A stretch of 64,000 nucleotides of DNA, taken from assembly GCA_963576735.1 (NCBI GenBank), contig OY755175.1, positions 8,200,401-8,264,400 on the forward strand, written 5' to 3'. Position numbers and translations under genes: made by a program. The notes below the pieces were generated by a model, which saw only the letters and a list, made by a program, of their open reading frames with translations, made no database searches and was not told where the DNA came from. Origin of the DNA: Bedellia somnulentella. Its lineage: Eukaryota; Arthropoda; Insecta; Lepidoptera; Bedelliidae. Positions 34,671-46,043 of the stretch are shown here, one piece after another; positions within the stretch are counted from its first letter, which is position 1, and every line of letters starts with the position of its first letter.

Positions 34671-34743
34671 CCCATTTCCACCCGTGGGTAATCGTAAGAG
34701 GCGACTAAGGGTATAGCGGCTTTTTAAGTGATTTTTGATAAAA
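34670..34743 (+). repeat. SINE-A internal fragment
   Basis: ccatttccacccgtgggtaa and gaggcgactaagggtatagc match SINE-A positions after the head. The copy ends in an A run. Confidence 0.55.
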
Positions 34744-34754
34744 AAAAACGTTTA

Positions 34755-35448
34755 GTGCCAGTGTCGTTAAATGCCGGCTTAGAATGGTTCTACCCCTTTC
34801 TACCCGCGGATGCCGTAAGAGGCGACTAAGGGTATACAACTTTTTTAAGTGGTGTCTTGGCTATGCGGTTGGAGAACCATGACCAATGATACTTTATTTC
34901 TACAATCTTGACCCCTATCAAATAGGCTATTTGACTGTTATAAGAATATACATTTCTTTTATTTTATCAGTCTTAATATTTCTTTCTTAGAGCGATTGGT
35001 AATAATGCGAGATAAAAATATTGCATTATTTAACCAAAATCCGTCTTCTAAAATAGGTTTTTTTTATGCAACTGTCACGTGACTAAAAACGACCGTAATT
35101 GGCTATTTCTATAATGACGTAAATTGCGCACAAACAGACTGTGTATCGCTTCGCTTATTGGTGTATAATGCGGAGTTGACGTCAAGTGTGCCACAGACGC
35201 CATATTACTTAAAGTCGCGTTTTCGCGGTACATTTGAATATTGCATTTTCTTTTTAGATTTTTTAATAAAATAGCTAAAATAAGGACAGAAAAGTATTAT
35301 ATTAGGGCTCCTTATAAACAAATAAACACCGTAAGATATTTTTCAAAACTTTGTCAAATAACCTATTCCAAATGAGGCTGAGGAGTTTCTAGCTCTAAAT
35401 CTCTGGCTACCCCTTTTGGGATTTATGGCCGTGATTACATGTACGTTA
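34755..35448 (+). repeat. SINE-A copy split by a MITE
   Basis: The first part (34755-34920) runs from the head to cttgacccctatca, and the second part (35368-35448) continues with ccaaatgaggctgaggagtt to the tail tttatggccgtgattacatg. The intervening 447 bp is a separate element. Confidence 0.75.
34921..35367. mobile_element. 447-bp MITE inside SINE-A
   Basis: Inverted ends aataggctatttgac and gtcaaataacctatt (one mismatch) lie exactly at the SINE break. The interior is AT-rich and non-coding. A target duplication could not be defined because a few SINE bases are missing at the junction. Confidence 0.7.
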
Positions 35449-35921
35449 AAAAAAACGATGGTTTGCTGACAACTTTATTTGGAGAAGTAAAACGATAGAT
35501 CCATTTATTTGTAATTTCTCTCCATGTATTTGTAAGTTTTCGCCATCCTTTGTAAAACTGTACTGGAAGTTCAACTCAGATATAAGACCAAACTATAATT
35601 TCATTTGAAATCAGAACCATCCCACGATGAAACAAATTGTTTGCGCCGTGTTTTCCTGCTTGTTGCATATTGTCAACACAACACTATAAATCATCGATAC
35701 TCCGTACAGAATAATAAAGGAATCACGCAATAAATATTATTCATATCTCAACTTTCCCTTAATACCCATACCATGCATATTCAAATATATGGTAGTATTA
35801 TGCCTTAAGCCTTTCAGATTCTGAGGAAACATTTATATCATCATTATGTCACCATTGTTTCTTACAAAAGATTAATTTATTATACGTAATATGATAAATA
35901 GCAAGTAAATAATTAGAGAGG
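35449..35921. other. No recognised feature
   Basis: AT-rich DNA between the SINE-A tail and the family-C sequence that hosts the Harbinger insertion. Confidence 0.35.
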
Positions 35922-36501
35922 ATGGATGAAAGTATTGTTGAAAGAGATATACAGCCGGTTTCACATCTGAGCATTCTAGCTCTAATCAGTTGAGTTTTTA
36001 TCAAACTCTAAGTAAGCACTTAAGTTTAAGGTGTTTCACAAAACAAACACTGCTCGCTGCTATTATGTGATCAACAAAGCATTTAGTTATGATTTTAATC
36101 AAAATCTATGAACGTTTCAATTTACCTACAAAAACCGGTAATACCGATGAAGTTATATTTCATTAATTATATTTTATATTAATTAGCAAATTGTATCTAC
36201 AAACTTGATTCAATAATATTTCATTAGTAGTTACATTCATTATGAGGTTTTGAGACCATTTAATTAAATAAAAAACAGAAATAAACAAACAGTAAAACTT
36301 GGCAACGGAACGTACATACACAAATTATTGATAGCAAACGTCAATCAAAATAAAATTATATTATAATGAAAATGAAATTTAAGCTTGTTTTGATCGGTAT
36401 CGATAGTTCATGCTTGCTGTAAATGAGGAAAGATAGTTACGGAGTTACGTGTAATCTTTCGTGGTTAAGTTATTAAGTAACACCTAGCAGGGGGACTAGA
36501 C

Positions 36502-37871
36502 ATGGAAAAAGAATTAAAAAAAAGGTCTCCCAACTACACCCTCGAGGAGAAAGAAAATCTCCTCTCAATCGCAGAAAAGTGAGTAGAACCTTCTATGTAT
36601 GACTTAAATATATTTTTATCTTATAAACTTTTTGGTTTGGATGGTGAGTCAGGGTTCATGTTACAGATACAATGGTGTCATTGAGTGCAAAAAGACTGGG
36701 GCATATTTTATACATAGAAAGAAGGAATCCTGGACATCTATTACAAAACAATATAATAGCGTGTGCACGTCGGGACCACGGTAAGAATGTGAGTTAGAAA
36801 ATTATGATTATTATATTAGAATATCAGTAAATAATTATTTAAATACTACCATAACTTAAATATTCAGTAATAAAATGCGTATTCCGGCTGTTATAAAAAT
36901 ATTTAGTTAGTTTTATAGTTTATTGACTGACATCATTGACACCTTCAATCTTTTGCTGTTTTTGTAACTGGACAATGCGAAGCGAATTAAATTAACAAAT
37001 GATATTAAATAAATTATTGATGGTAAATGAATTAATATTTATTTTCAGAAACAAAAGTATATCAATGAGATACTGATAGAACACAATTCTCAATCAGTTG
37101 ATGAGGTCAATGAAGATGTAAGTTGAACTTTTTATTTTATACATACATATATACTCACGGCTATAAATCCCTGAAAGGGGTAGCCAGAGCTAAGGAATTA
37201 GAAATTCCTCAGCCACTTTTGGAAGTTGCGTGGGGAATTGATGGTGAAATAAAGGTTCTTGGTGATAGGTCTCCAACTGCAACGCCCAAAAATCCCTTTT
37301 AAGCCCCAATACTGTTAGTCGCCTCATACATACACCCACAGGAAGAAATGGGGTAGTATTATTCTAAGCCAACACTACACAGCTAATTAATTTATTTATT
37401 TTATGCATAAACTATAACACAATATTAAGTGCCTTTTTACCAAACTGAACATGGTAGGGTTATGATTTTAGAGTGTAGGTTGTATGTGTATGTATATTTC
37501 TTGGTGGCGACACCCATTGTCCCCTTTTCACAAAAGAGTGTCTTGATTGCAAGAGTGACAATATACATTATTTCCTGGAATTCCTCTCATAATTACTGTT
37601 CAATTAAGGGAAGGAAAATTTAGTTTTCATGCACAAAAAAGTCTAATAATTCCTCTCATAATCATAACACATGAATATAAAACATTTAAAAATGTGGGAA
37701 GATGGTCTCTTTTCTCTTTAGGTTTTAAAATTTATATTAACTATTAAGCTTGATTTACAGATAGCTATGGAAAAAAACAAAGATGTAATCATAATCGAGG
37801 AATCGCATGAAGAGTTTGAAACAGATTCTTTTACATATGAAAATAAAATTAAAGACCTGAAGAAAAAATGA
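36502..37871 (+). pseudogene. Harbinger Myb/SANT-like accessory gene, four exons
   Basis: Exon 1 (36502-36578) begins MEKELKKRSPNYTLEEKENL and ends at gtgagt. Exon 2 (36667-36780) follows ttacag and reads KYNGVIECKKTGAYF...SWTSITKQYNSVC, ending at gtaaga. Exon 3 (37049-37117) follows attttcag and reads KQKYINEILIEHNSQS, ending at gtaagt. Exon 4 (37761-37871) follows atttacag and is acidic and lysine-rich, ending DLKKK-stop. Exons 1-2 match the first two helices of the Myb/SANT-like (Myb_DNA-bind_5 type) domain. Exon 2 ends in phase 2, whereas exon 3 is open only in phase 0, and the PRT-x-QL-K third helix is missing, so an exon seems lost. An aataaa signal follows near 37931. Intron 3 holds a SINE-A. 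The family binds transposon ends and helps bring the transposase to DNA. Confidence 0.6.
37141..37383 (-). repeat. SINE-A in intron 3 of the Myb-like gene
   Basis: Near full-length minus-strand copy with tail acatacatatatactcacgg at the left and the head (reverse of ccaacactacacagct) at the right. It inserted after the Harbinger element. Confidence 0.75.
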
Positions 37872-38067
37872 TATAGATATAGATTATAATTAAACTTGGT
37901 TGTTGTTAAATAATTTTATGTACCTATTTTAATAAAACAAAATAAATCGGATCATTTTTTTATTTTCATATAAGTTGCATCAAAATACAAATAAACAATT
38001 GCTCAGAAATGATTGCTGAACATTGAATAGAAAATGCTTTATTATTAACCTTAAATTATTTTTACGT

Positions 38068-38356
38068 TTTTTTATACTTATATTCCCGCTGGCGTTGTAA
38101 TAGATGTAAAGAATATTGAGGGTTTTTAAGTCATTACTAGGCGATGCAGTTGCCCATTTGACTACCTTTTCCCCATTCAACTTCCAAAAGTGGATAAATA
38201 ATTACTATCTCTGAAGCTGTGGCTACCCTTTTTTGGGATTTATAGCCGTTAGTATATACTCATGAATGATTGATAGATGAATTTCATAATATTCCTTTTT
38301 GTAGTGGTTATATCAGTCAATCGCATCAAGTTTCAAATTTCTAGATACAGAAATGT
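38068..38356 (+). repeat. Composite repeat copy B including SINE-A
   Basis: Headless SINE-A (38083-38266) plus the 3' extension tgaatgattgatagatgaat and gtttcaaatttctagataca, as at 20283-20576. A LINE follows directly. Confidence 0.65.
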
Positions 38357-38496
38357 ATAACAACTGTAAACTATATAATATTTATTTTATGCGTAAGTAT
38401 TGCATAATATATCTATGGGAATATAAGTTTAAACATAGTTATAGAACCAAAAGTTATAAATGACAAAAAGGTTTAAAGGTTTATTGTGGTATCCGA

Positions 38497-39291
38497 CAAG
38501 CTGACGACTGTTATAAGCTACAAAGGGATTTGGATCGCCTCACCGATTACTATAACGAGAACAGAATAGACATAAATGTGTCAAAATGCGTGCAAATTAC
38601 TTTTTCACGAAGTAATAAACCCATCATTAATACTTACTATATTAATAAACAGCCTATCCGGAGAGTTAATGCAGTAAAAGACCTCGGCGTTACTTTAGAT
38701 TCAAAGCTTACTTTTGAACAACACATTGTTGATATCACTAATCGTGCATACAAAAATCTGGGCTTTGTAATGAGGACTTGTGAAACGCTTAAAGACCCTA
38801 AATGTATACAGACGGTTTATTATGCCTATGTTCGCAGTATTCTGGAGTTCGCCTCAAGTGTTTGGTCCCCTCAATACATTAAGTACAAGCATATGATTGA
38901 AAGAATACAACATATTTTTGTACGACACTTAAATTTTAAAACTAAGAACTTCCATAAGTGTTACGAAATGAGTTGTAAATTTCATAAAATGTTAAGATTA
39001 GAGGATCGCCGTATTTTAACTGACCTAACCGTTCTACATGATATAATACATGGTCGTTTGGATAACCCAAACTTACTTGCACAGGTTGGACTTAACACGC
39101 CATCATATAGGACTCGCCATACCATAAATAGTTTGTTTTCCGTACCAATTTCCAGAACTAACTACTCACAGAACGCTCCTTTTAGTCGTATTTTATCCGA
39201 ATATAATAAAAACTTCCATGATTTAGATCTATTTAATCTAAGTAGATGCGCATTCAGGAAAGCTGTAATGGACGTACTTTTTAATTCTTAA
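38497..39291 (+). pseudogene. Non-LTR (jockey/R1-like) reverse transcriptase C-terminus
   Basis: The frame is open from about 38497 (ADDCYKLQRDLDRLTDYYNE) to the TAA at 39291. It contains INVSKC, then KDLGVTLDSKLTFEQHI, then YYAYVRSILEFASSVWSP: the ordered blocks that follow the catalytic palm in jockey-type elements. The ADD at the start may be the tail of the catalytic YADD box. Upstream endonuclease and palm are missing (5' truncation). The 3' UTR has a (CA)n run and ends near 39726 in aataaataaataaaataaaa. Compared with the LINE at 8838 it is a different family. Confidence 0.75.
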
Positions 39292-39375
39292 TATACATAT
39301 TATATTATGAGTATCATTTAATAACACATACATTCTTATATGCCTTTATGTATGTCACAGATTTTTATTTGTTTT

Positions 39376-39408
<33 letters not shown>

Positions 39409-39435
39409 TATACACACACATGCACATACACACAC
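39376..39435. repeat. (CA)n microsatellite in LINE 3' UTR
   Basis: About 60 bp of ca repeats with a few interruptions (cgcacacatatacac). Confidence 0.9.
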
Positions 39436-39788
39436 CCCTGAGATATCGTGGATCAAAACAATTTTGCTTTAAATATTGTTGTTAATATCTATTTTATTTC
39501 CTGTTAAAATTTGTATTTATTTGTTAGAGTTATTTGCTATAAAAAAAACATGTGTTGAAAATCAAATGTAACGTAAAAACAAGATTATTGTTAGATATGT
39601 TTTCTGTACATCTGTGGACATCTGTCATTGGCCTTACTTGATTTCTATTATTAACTATGTATTATTACTTATGTCGCTGTTGATGTTCCTAATAAAAATA
39701 AATAAATAAAATAAAATAAATAAATATATTCTCAGACCTACCAAATAAATACGTAAAATTCATGCAATGTACTTTCAATTATCTTTAT

Positions 39789-40165
39789 TCATACATATTC
39801 GCATAGCTGAATGTGAAAAAGAAGGAATAGTGCTTCCTATTATTCTAAGCTAACGGAAAAGCCAAAAAAAATTTAGTCCTTGAGATTCGAACCTGGGTCT
39901 GGGTCTTCCGATCGATTATTATTAACCAAACGGCATACCGCTAAGCCACGAAGACGTTAGTGTTAGCTTTGAATTAAGCTACAATTATATCTAGTAGTCA
40001 TACTATTGACAAACAAATAGACTATTAATGAAGAGTCTAATAAAGCCGTTCGATAAAAAAAAAATTTATGTAAATATGAGAAGCCATATAGGTAAAAATT
40101 ATGTTTTTTTGATGATGAATTAATTATTGATGAATTAACGTGATGACCGGACATACAGACAGACA
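39789..40165 (-). repeat. tRNA-derived repeat, copy B
   Basis: The tRNA-like head on the minus strand (about 39884-39955) has A box tggcttagcggt and B box ggttcgaatct. Body ttagcttagaataataggaa-type sequence lies at its left, and gtgatgaccggacatacaga at its right. It ends exactly where the Harbinger transposase frame is broken (40166). It corresponds to copy A at 20697-20759 plus 21433-21905. Confidence 0.6.
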
Positions 40166-40408
40166 TTTTTGCAATGGTGATAAACAATCACTCCGTTGCG
40201 TTCTTGCTGGTGGGATCCTTCGTTGCACTTTCCTAAAGTTGCTGCGCACCGATTCTTTAGTGAACCTGAAACGTTCTTTAAATTGGTTTTCACTGAGCGT
40301 TTCAAAGAAATTTGGCCGGATCCTAGGAACTCCTCGGCGACGGCGTATTTGCCTCTGAGGTATCTGCTGTGGTTCCTCTAGTGAAGATAACGATGTATCC
40401 GTAGACAT
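40166..40408 (-). pseudogene. HARBI1-like transposase, N-terminal fragment
   Basis: From ATG 40408, 81 codons read through to the break at 40166. They include RPNFFETLSENQFKERFRFT, then KESVRSNFRKVQRRIPPART and LSPLQK. The F-R-x-T/S-K-x-x-V-R block followed by S-P-L-Q is the helix-turn-helix N-terminus of HARBI1/PIF transposases (usually about 350 residues). The DDE catalytic region is missing; the frame runs into a tRNA-derived repeat and soon stops. The gene starts about 330 bp inside the right terminal repeat. Confidence 0.7.
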
Positions 40409-40739
40409 CTTCAGAATATTGTCGAAAACAATGTGTTTATCGTCTAATATTTCACAATTACAAATTGAAGCACCGTTTAAGAAGCCGATTTCGACAACTT
40501 AACTGTCACTCACTCAAACCAGCGATGATTACCGTTTGAGTATTGTCAAACGAGTTCAGAAACGCAAATTTCAACATTAATGTCAGTTTTTTGACTGATG
40601 GGCAAAATTTTGATCATTTAATCAAAACTTGATTAAATTACAATATTTCATCAAATCAGAAACGTAATTTTGGTAAGTACGTACTTAAATACGGTTTGAG
40701 ATGCTTTTATCGTTGAATTCTCAGATGTGAAACCGGCCG

Positions 40740-40905
40740 ATATAGAGTTAATGTGGATGGTAATGTTAGTAGAGGACGACCTTTGAGGAGATATTTTGAC
40801 CAAATAGCGAGTGTGCTCAAAAGGCAGGCGTCCGAAGTATGAAGAATAAAAGAGCATGTATGAGAAGTTTGTTAGAATCGTACAAAGTGGCGATCGAAAA
40901 CCCTC
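40740..40905 (+). repeat. RTE-type LINE 3' end (family C), right part
   Basis: gtggatggtaatgttagtag, gtgctcaaaaggcaggcgtc and cgtacaaagtggcgatcgaa match family C. In translation it gives DGNVSRGRPLRRYFDQI-like sequence, an RTE C-terminal block. The left part lies at 35922-35951 across the Harbinger element. Confidence 0.6.
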
Positions 40906-41338
40906 TCTTCCTCTAACTCTGTGGAAAGTAATGTTGTGAGCATATGTATATATGAGTGTATATTATAAATACACGCATACATGCACATGCTCAAGCATGT
41001 ATGAAATAATTGATGATATAAGATGATGCTCGAGATGTTTCCCCGGATCGTAAACATCGGCGATCAATAGTCTAGTCCTGTCCTTATGAGAACTAGTGGC
41101 GTGAGTAATTGAGTATATGTATGATAAATACTGATAAATAATAAATACTAGAAGGAATAATCACATTATTTTAAACGTTCCTACTAGTAAAAAATCACAT
41201 CCAAAATATAAATCATTAAGCTAATAGATAAATACCACTACAAGTTTCAGCTGACTTAAACGAGGCTATCTTAGCGCTCTTATAGCCATGTTAGAAGCAT
41301 CGCTAAGCAAGTATTAAATCACTAAACTTAATGTACTA

Positions 41339-41481
41339 CATACACACATATACTCACGGCCATAAATTCCAAAAAGGGGTAGCCAAAGATACAGAGCTAG
41401 GAAAGCCCCATAACCTCAGTCGCCTCTTACGACACCCGTGGTTAGAAAAGGTAGAGATATTCTAAGCCGGCACTACGTGGC
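41339..41481 (-). repeat. SINE-A with internal deletion
   Basis: Tail catacacacatatactcacg and head (reverse of ccggcactacgtggca) are present, with the middle about 100 bp deleted. Confidence 0.7.
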
Positions 41482-41718
41482 AATAATTAATAATTTGTGC
41501 TATTCTATATGATGTCGATAATAAATATCATGTAAATGTAATCGATCCTTCTTACACGTTTGCTGAAATATATGCTATACTTACGTATGACAACATATGT
41601 TTTTCATATGTAGATTACGTGCTGACTTATTTAAGCGATATTGAAGTTCATCGGTTATTATCTAATTTGAACCATATATTTTTGATGAACTTTTAAAGCA
41701 GGCATGATTTGATTTTGA

Positions 41719-42062
41719 CAGTGTATTGCTCAGTGGGTAGAACACCGCTTATCTTGCAGACGATGAGAGTTCAAATCCCAGGTCAGGCCTACCCCAATTT
41801 GTCTTTTCTAAAGACTTATGTGTGGTTAATTTATCATGGTTGTTAACGGTGAGGGAAAATATCGTGAGGAAACCCACATGGCTAAGTTGTACGACTCGGT
41901 GTATTTGTACAACACGGCGATAGGCCTGTCCCCTATCACGTGAGTACACTGTCCAAGCAAACGTAGGTTCTCAACACCAGGCGACAATGTCTCGTGATGT
42001 TAAGAAATATTGGTACCTCTATCAACGCCTTCGGGGATAAACGGCGTGAACGTTTAAGTACA
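41719..42062 (+). mobile_element. SINE-B, best copy with tRNA-derived head
   Basis: The 5' head carries A box ttgctcagtgggtagaac and B box gagttcaaatccc, the tRNA-like promoter of this family. The body then runs atttatcatggttgttaacg, gaaacccacatggctaagtt, acgtgagtacactgtccaag, and the tail cgccttcggggataaacggc. This copy sets the orientation of the whole family: ten copies are recognised in the window, mostly without heads. Confidence 0.75.
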
Positions 42063-42086
42063 GTTTATTTTTACATCTTCCCACCT

Positions 42087-42275
42087 ACCGGCTTTAAATA
42101 CCAAAAAAAAGTAGCTAGAATTTCAGAATAATAAATTTCGAAGCTTCTTTCTAAAATAAAATAAAGAATGGCTTGTGATGGGAGTCCAGTACAAAACCAC
42201 CAAAACGCTTAGGCGCCTGTTACGACACTGACGGGACGGGAAGTAATTGGTTAGTGCCATTATAAGGCAGTGCAG
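42087..42275 (-). repeat. Diverged SINE-A copy
   Basis: Weak, ordered similarity: ctaccggctttaaataccaa, gatgggagtccagtacaaaa, ttaggcgcctgttacgacac and ggttagtgccattataaggc. Confidence 0.5.
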
Positions 42276-42374
42276 CATAGCATTTGATTAATATACGTAC
42301 GATAAAATCAAAGTAAAAATATTTTAATATGTGCTTACAAATATCAATTGCAATTGCTACTCTCGATCTCTACA

Positions 42375-42450
42375 AATCGTACAAAGTGGCGATCGATAGT
42401 CTCTGCCTACCCCAATGGGAACAATGAGCGTGAGTATAAGTAAGTAAGTA
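42375..42450 (+). repeat. RTE-type LINE 3' terminus (family C)
   Basis: atcgtacaaagtggcgatcg and atagtctctgcctaccccaa, then a gtaagtaagtaag tail. The extreme 3' end of the family. Confidence 0.65.
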
Positions 42451-42689
42451 AGATCTCGAACGAGATACTCGATACTCTCATCTTTTATTTATGCTTGCTA
42501 CTTCGAAATCCTTCAGGGACCCGATGCGTATTTGGACATTTTTGGGTTATAGGTATCGGCTAAGACAAACGATACTTTCCTTCCCGTAGGTGTCGATCGA
42601 GGTGACTAAATCATGTATGAATAAATAAATAAATAAATAAATTAGACTAAATTCTTCTTGTTCTCACTTCATTACCTTCCGAATCAGAA

Positions 42690-42822
42690 TTACTTTATTT
42701 CATCATCTTTCACTCTTGTAATACCGATAAGACCACCATTGTACTTCTATGTTAGAAATAATCTGTTTAAAATGTTTGTAACTGTGATGTACAATAAAGA
42801 GTTTTCTATTCTATTCTGTTCT
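42690..42822 (+). repeat. Non-LTR retrotransposon 3' end
   Basis: gtttgtaactgtgatgtaca followed by ataaagagttttctattcta, the forward version of the tail at 6943. Confidence 0.55.
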
Positions 42823-45599
42823 TTGTAAAATAAGTTTCTACGCACAAATATTGTAGCTCAAAGATAAATGCTCAAAATTATCTAAATATGTTAACGTGCA
42901 CGTCTGGAAATTGAAAAGGCAACAATATGATTTATGCAAATCGATGGCTTGACGTTCAATTTGAACTGTGGAACACGTTCACCCCTCGGCAGTAACCACT
43001 TTTATCTCCCGCCGCAGCACAAATAGCTAGAAATGGCCCAGGTTCATTGTATTCACAACTTAAATACTCATTTAGATCAATCATTAACATAACCTTTTGA
43101 TGACTCTTTAAGCCTGAATTGAAAGAAAACAAAATCCTTAAATTACCTGGAAAATATCAACGTTTTCGCATTTCTAAAGACCTGATTGGCAAAATATAAA
43201 TTAATTTACAGGGCTGAAAGTTTGGACTTAGTAAAACCCTCAATTTAACAACAGTAGAATCTCTCTTCATAAATGCTATCTCAAATTGTTTACCGCTACT
43301 GCTTTGTGTATATATTTTTAGATTCAGGTACTTGTTACCTCTATGTTTAACTGAGCTAATACCTGCAACAAGCACAAATTATTACAATGCTTTGATTTTG
43401 ACCCACACAAAAGTTACCACTTATATCTGCTGTGTGACATAACATTACCAAAATTGAATAATCACAAAGAACAAGTACTCTCACAGAACATACAAAGGGT
43501 CAACATCACCTTGCACTCATCAGGCACTGTCAATATCCACTCGAGCAAATGAAAACACTCGACAAGTGTCGAAAGAGAACAGGTACTCAACTCCATATCA
43601 GTAACAATGCCACACCTTAGTTTCCAGCACGTGGATAAAGAGCCAGTAACATCAAGTGGCTACTCTTGGAACTGTCAGGTCGTTTGAGAATATATTCAAC
43701 GAAGAATGCATCAAGTGGTACCTTCACTGTGATATTTTTATTGAACTTTGGTTAGTTAGTCCATAACAAAAACTTATGTCATATCGATGGTAGTTTAACC
43801 ATTTTGGAGAAATAGATGTATGTATATGTATGTTACTCGTATAAGCAGAAAATGTTCTATTCTGTAAAAATAAAAGTATTTTATGCTAGATATGTACATA
43901 TAGTTGGCATATCTGCAACGTGACGCAGAGTTGTTTAGTCATTGTAATTTTTTGAAGTATATTGAGATGGTGTGTTTTTAGAAAAAAAAATCATTTTTTA
44001 AGGCATTTGTCATATACAAAGCCAAAATCGCTACGTATTATGTGATGGTGTGCCTACTTCTTGTGCACATGGGTAAGATAATATCTATGAGTATTAAGTT
44101 TATTCTGTAAACTAAACAAAATTATGTCATTTTCCTTGGACGATTAAACAATTAAATAGAATGATGGATGACGTGATAGCTCCGCGTATTGAGGCGGTGA
44201 GGAATGCAGATGTAAGTGGAGTTGATAGGAGTCAGATCGCGACAAGTCCGGCCAGCCACCCTGCCACACCATCGTGTCGCCTTTATCGCTTTCACGTCGA
44301 GATTATCGCCCCAATGATAATCTGCATAGTACGAACCGTTATTGAAAGCCACGGTACTAGTTTGTGCGTGAAGGCTACAATAGCGGCACTTTAATCTGAT
44401 ATTTATTGACCGAGAGATCGACTGGTGTGCTGTTTCAACTGACCCTAATATTAGACGGGCATCAAACTTTTTATAACTATTAGATAATGTTATCGATCTA
44501 TGAGTAATGTAGAGTAGAATAGCAGGTGATCGGCAAAGGTCAGAAAGGTTAAATCGCTTGATATATGTTATTCATGACGTATGCTTTTAAGACTGCAGCC
44601 TTCCGGATAATACGAGTGTTATTAAAATAAATTGCCAATTTGAAGTTACAAAAATTGCTAAATTAAAAGTCACAGACAGGCGGGGCGTGGGCCGGTGGCG
44701 GCGCGGCGGCAGTGGACGCGCGCGCGCCTCGTATCAATGATCAATTTTGGTTCCGCTGAGATTATCTTTTGATCGGAGCAATTTCTCTTGGGCCTTGTTC
44801 ACGATAAAATCTGAAGAACCGCAGTTTGCATCGTTCTGCATAATTATTATCCTTCGATTTATGTGAGTATTCCTCTCAAGAAGGTAGTCCCGAATAATCT
44901 TTCGCTTTAAAAAATATCCTGATGCAAGTCCGTGCTGAAAAACTCTAAATATTCACAAATGTTCGATGAATTCCATTCACAAGTCCTAATCGCATATTCC
45001 TGATGCACCAACAAAAACTGTATCAGCATAACGGAGCAGGGCTGCGTCGAGCGACCGCGGCTGGGTCTTTTAGAGAGCGCAAGCAATCAGAAACAATTTT
45101 CTATTACTATTTCTCGTTGGACATATTCCAACAAACACGATCGTCCGAGCCGTGGGAATGCCCCAGTCGAGTAACGGACGGACGGACAAATGATGTTGGT
45201 CGATCTATTGCCGGTGTAATTGATGACGACCATTGTACGCTTTTGAAACTGCACAACTGTTTGTCTTCGTTCCTACCTACTGTTTGCTTGCGGCTTCAAT
45301 TCGGAGCCATTATACTATTAAAACGTTGACAGATTAATTTGTCCTATCGTGAACATCTTGAAAGGAATTCTCAGGTGTTTGTCTATTGGAGACGAGCTTA
45401 TCAATTCTGAGGAAGAGAAACCATTTAAATATTATCGCAACCAACCTGCAATCGATGTGGTGCTTCGTAGATACGAGTTCATCTATCTGTCTATCAAGTC
45501 AAAGTTATAACGCAAGACTTTGGACATCTTACAAACCACCATGATCTTAATGCAAAAACACTATTACTAGATAGAGTTATTTAGCTTCACTTTATTGTG
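42823..45599. other. No recognised gene; islands of non-repeat DNA
   Basis: No mobile element is recognised. 42890-43050 is less AT-rich and holds tttatgcaaatcgatgg, which contains an octamer ATGCAAAT. Frames at 44161-44394 and 45003-45329 lack recognisable motifs and flanking splice signals. Considered as possible regulatory DNA of a developmental gene, but not established. Confidence 0.35.
44680..44750. promoter_or_regulatory. CpG-rich island
   Basis: gcggggcgtgggccggtggc, ggcgcggcggcagtgg and acgcgcgcgcgcc stand out from AT-rich surroundings. A promoter or 5' UTR is possible. Downstream, 45003-45330 stays less AT-rich than average. Confidence 0.3.
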
Positions 45600-45735
45600 G
45601 ATGGTAATGTCAGTATAGAATGGCCACGGAGGACAATTAAAATTGATAATTCTCAATAAAGCAGGGGCGTCCCCTAGTATAAAGATTAAAAGAGCTTGAA
45701 AGTACTGATGAATGTAGGCTATGTTCGAGGAAAGG
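45600..45735 (+). repeat. RTE-type LINE 3' fragment (family C)
   Basis: tggatggtaatgtcagtata and gcaggggcgtcccctagtat match the coding end of family C at 40750. The cgatcgatag terminus is missing. Confidence 0.5.
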
Positions 45736-45769
45736 TTTGCCAGGAGAAGGTGAGTGTAAAAAAACTCAA

Positions 45770-46043
45770 ACTTTTACGCCGTATATTCCCGAAATGGTTG
45801 GCAGAGGTACTAATATTTCTGAACATCACGTGAAATGGTCACATAGTGTTCATAGGACCCACATCTTGCTTGGACAGTGTACTCACGTGATAGGCGGCAG
45901 GCCTATCTGCATTTTGTACGAATACACTGTCACATGACTAAGTACAACTTAGCCATGTGGGTTTCCTTAGGACTTTATATCTCACCGTAAACAACTACGA
46001 TAAATTAACCACATGACTTCAGAAATAATAAGGTGTAGGTCCA
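45770..46043 (-). repeat. SINE-B copy without head
   Basis: acgccgtatattcccgaaat, gaacatcacgtgaaatggtc, tgtactcacgtgataggcgg and acttagccatgtgggtttcc. The tRNA region is truncated. Confidence 0.7.

Larger units (their letters stand above)
35952..40739. mobile_element. PIF/Harbinger-type transposon, two genes, heavily invaded
   Basis: Terminal inverted repeats cagccggtttcacatctgag (left) and cggccggtttcacatctgag (reverse of right) differ at one base and are flanked by ATA on both sides. Inside the left end is a spliced Myb/SANT-like gene on the plus strand, and inside the right end a HARBI1-like transposase start on the minus strand. Two convergent genes, a DNA-binding Myb-like accessory protein and a DDE transposase, are the known layout of autonomous Harbinger elements. 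The catalytic part of the transposase is gone; its place is taken by a SINE-A/tRNA repeat and a LINE (38068-40165). The insertion split a family-C LINE end (35922-35951 / 40740-40905). Confidence 0.75.

Noticed and set aside
44161..44394. Overlapping open frames of 66-77 residues on both strands
   Set aside because: No recognisable motif, no splice signals and no start context support.
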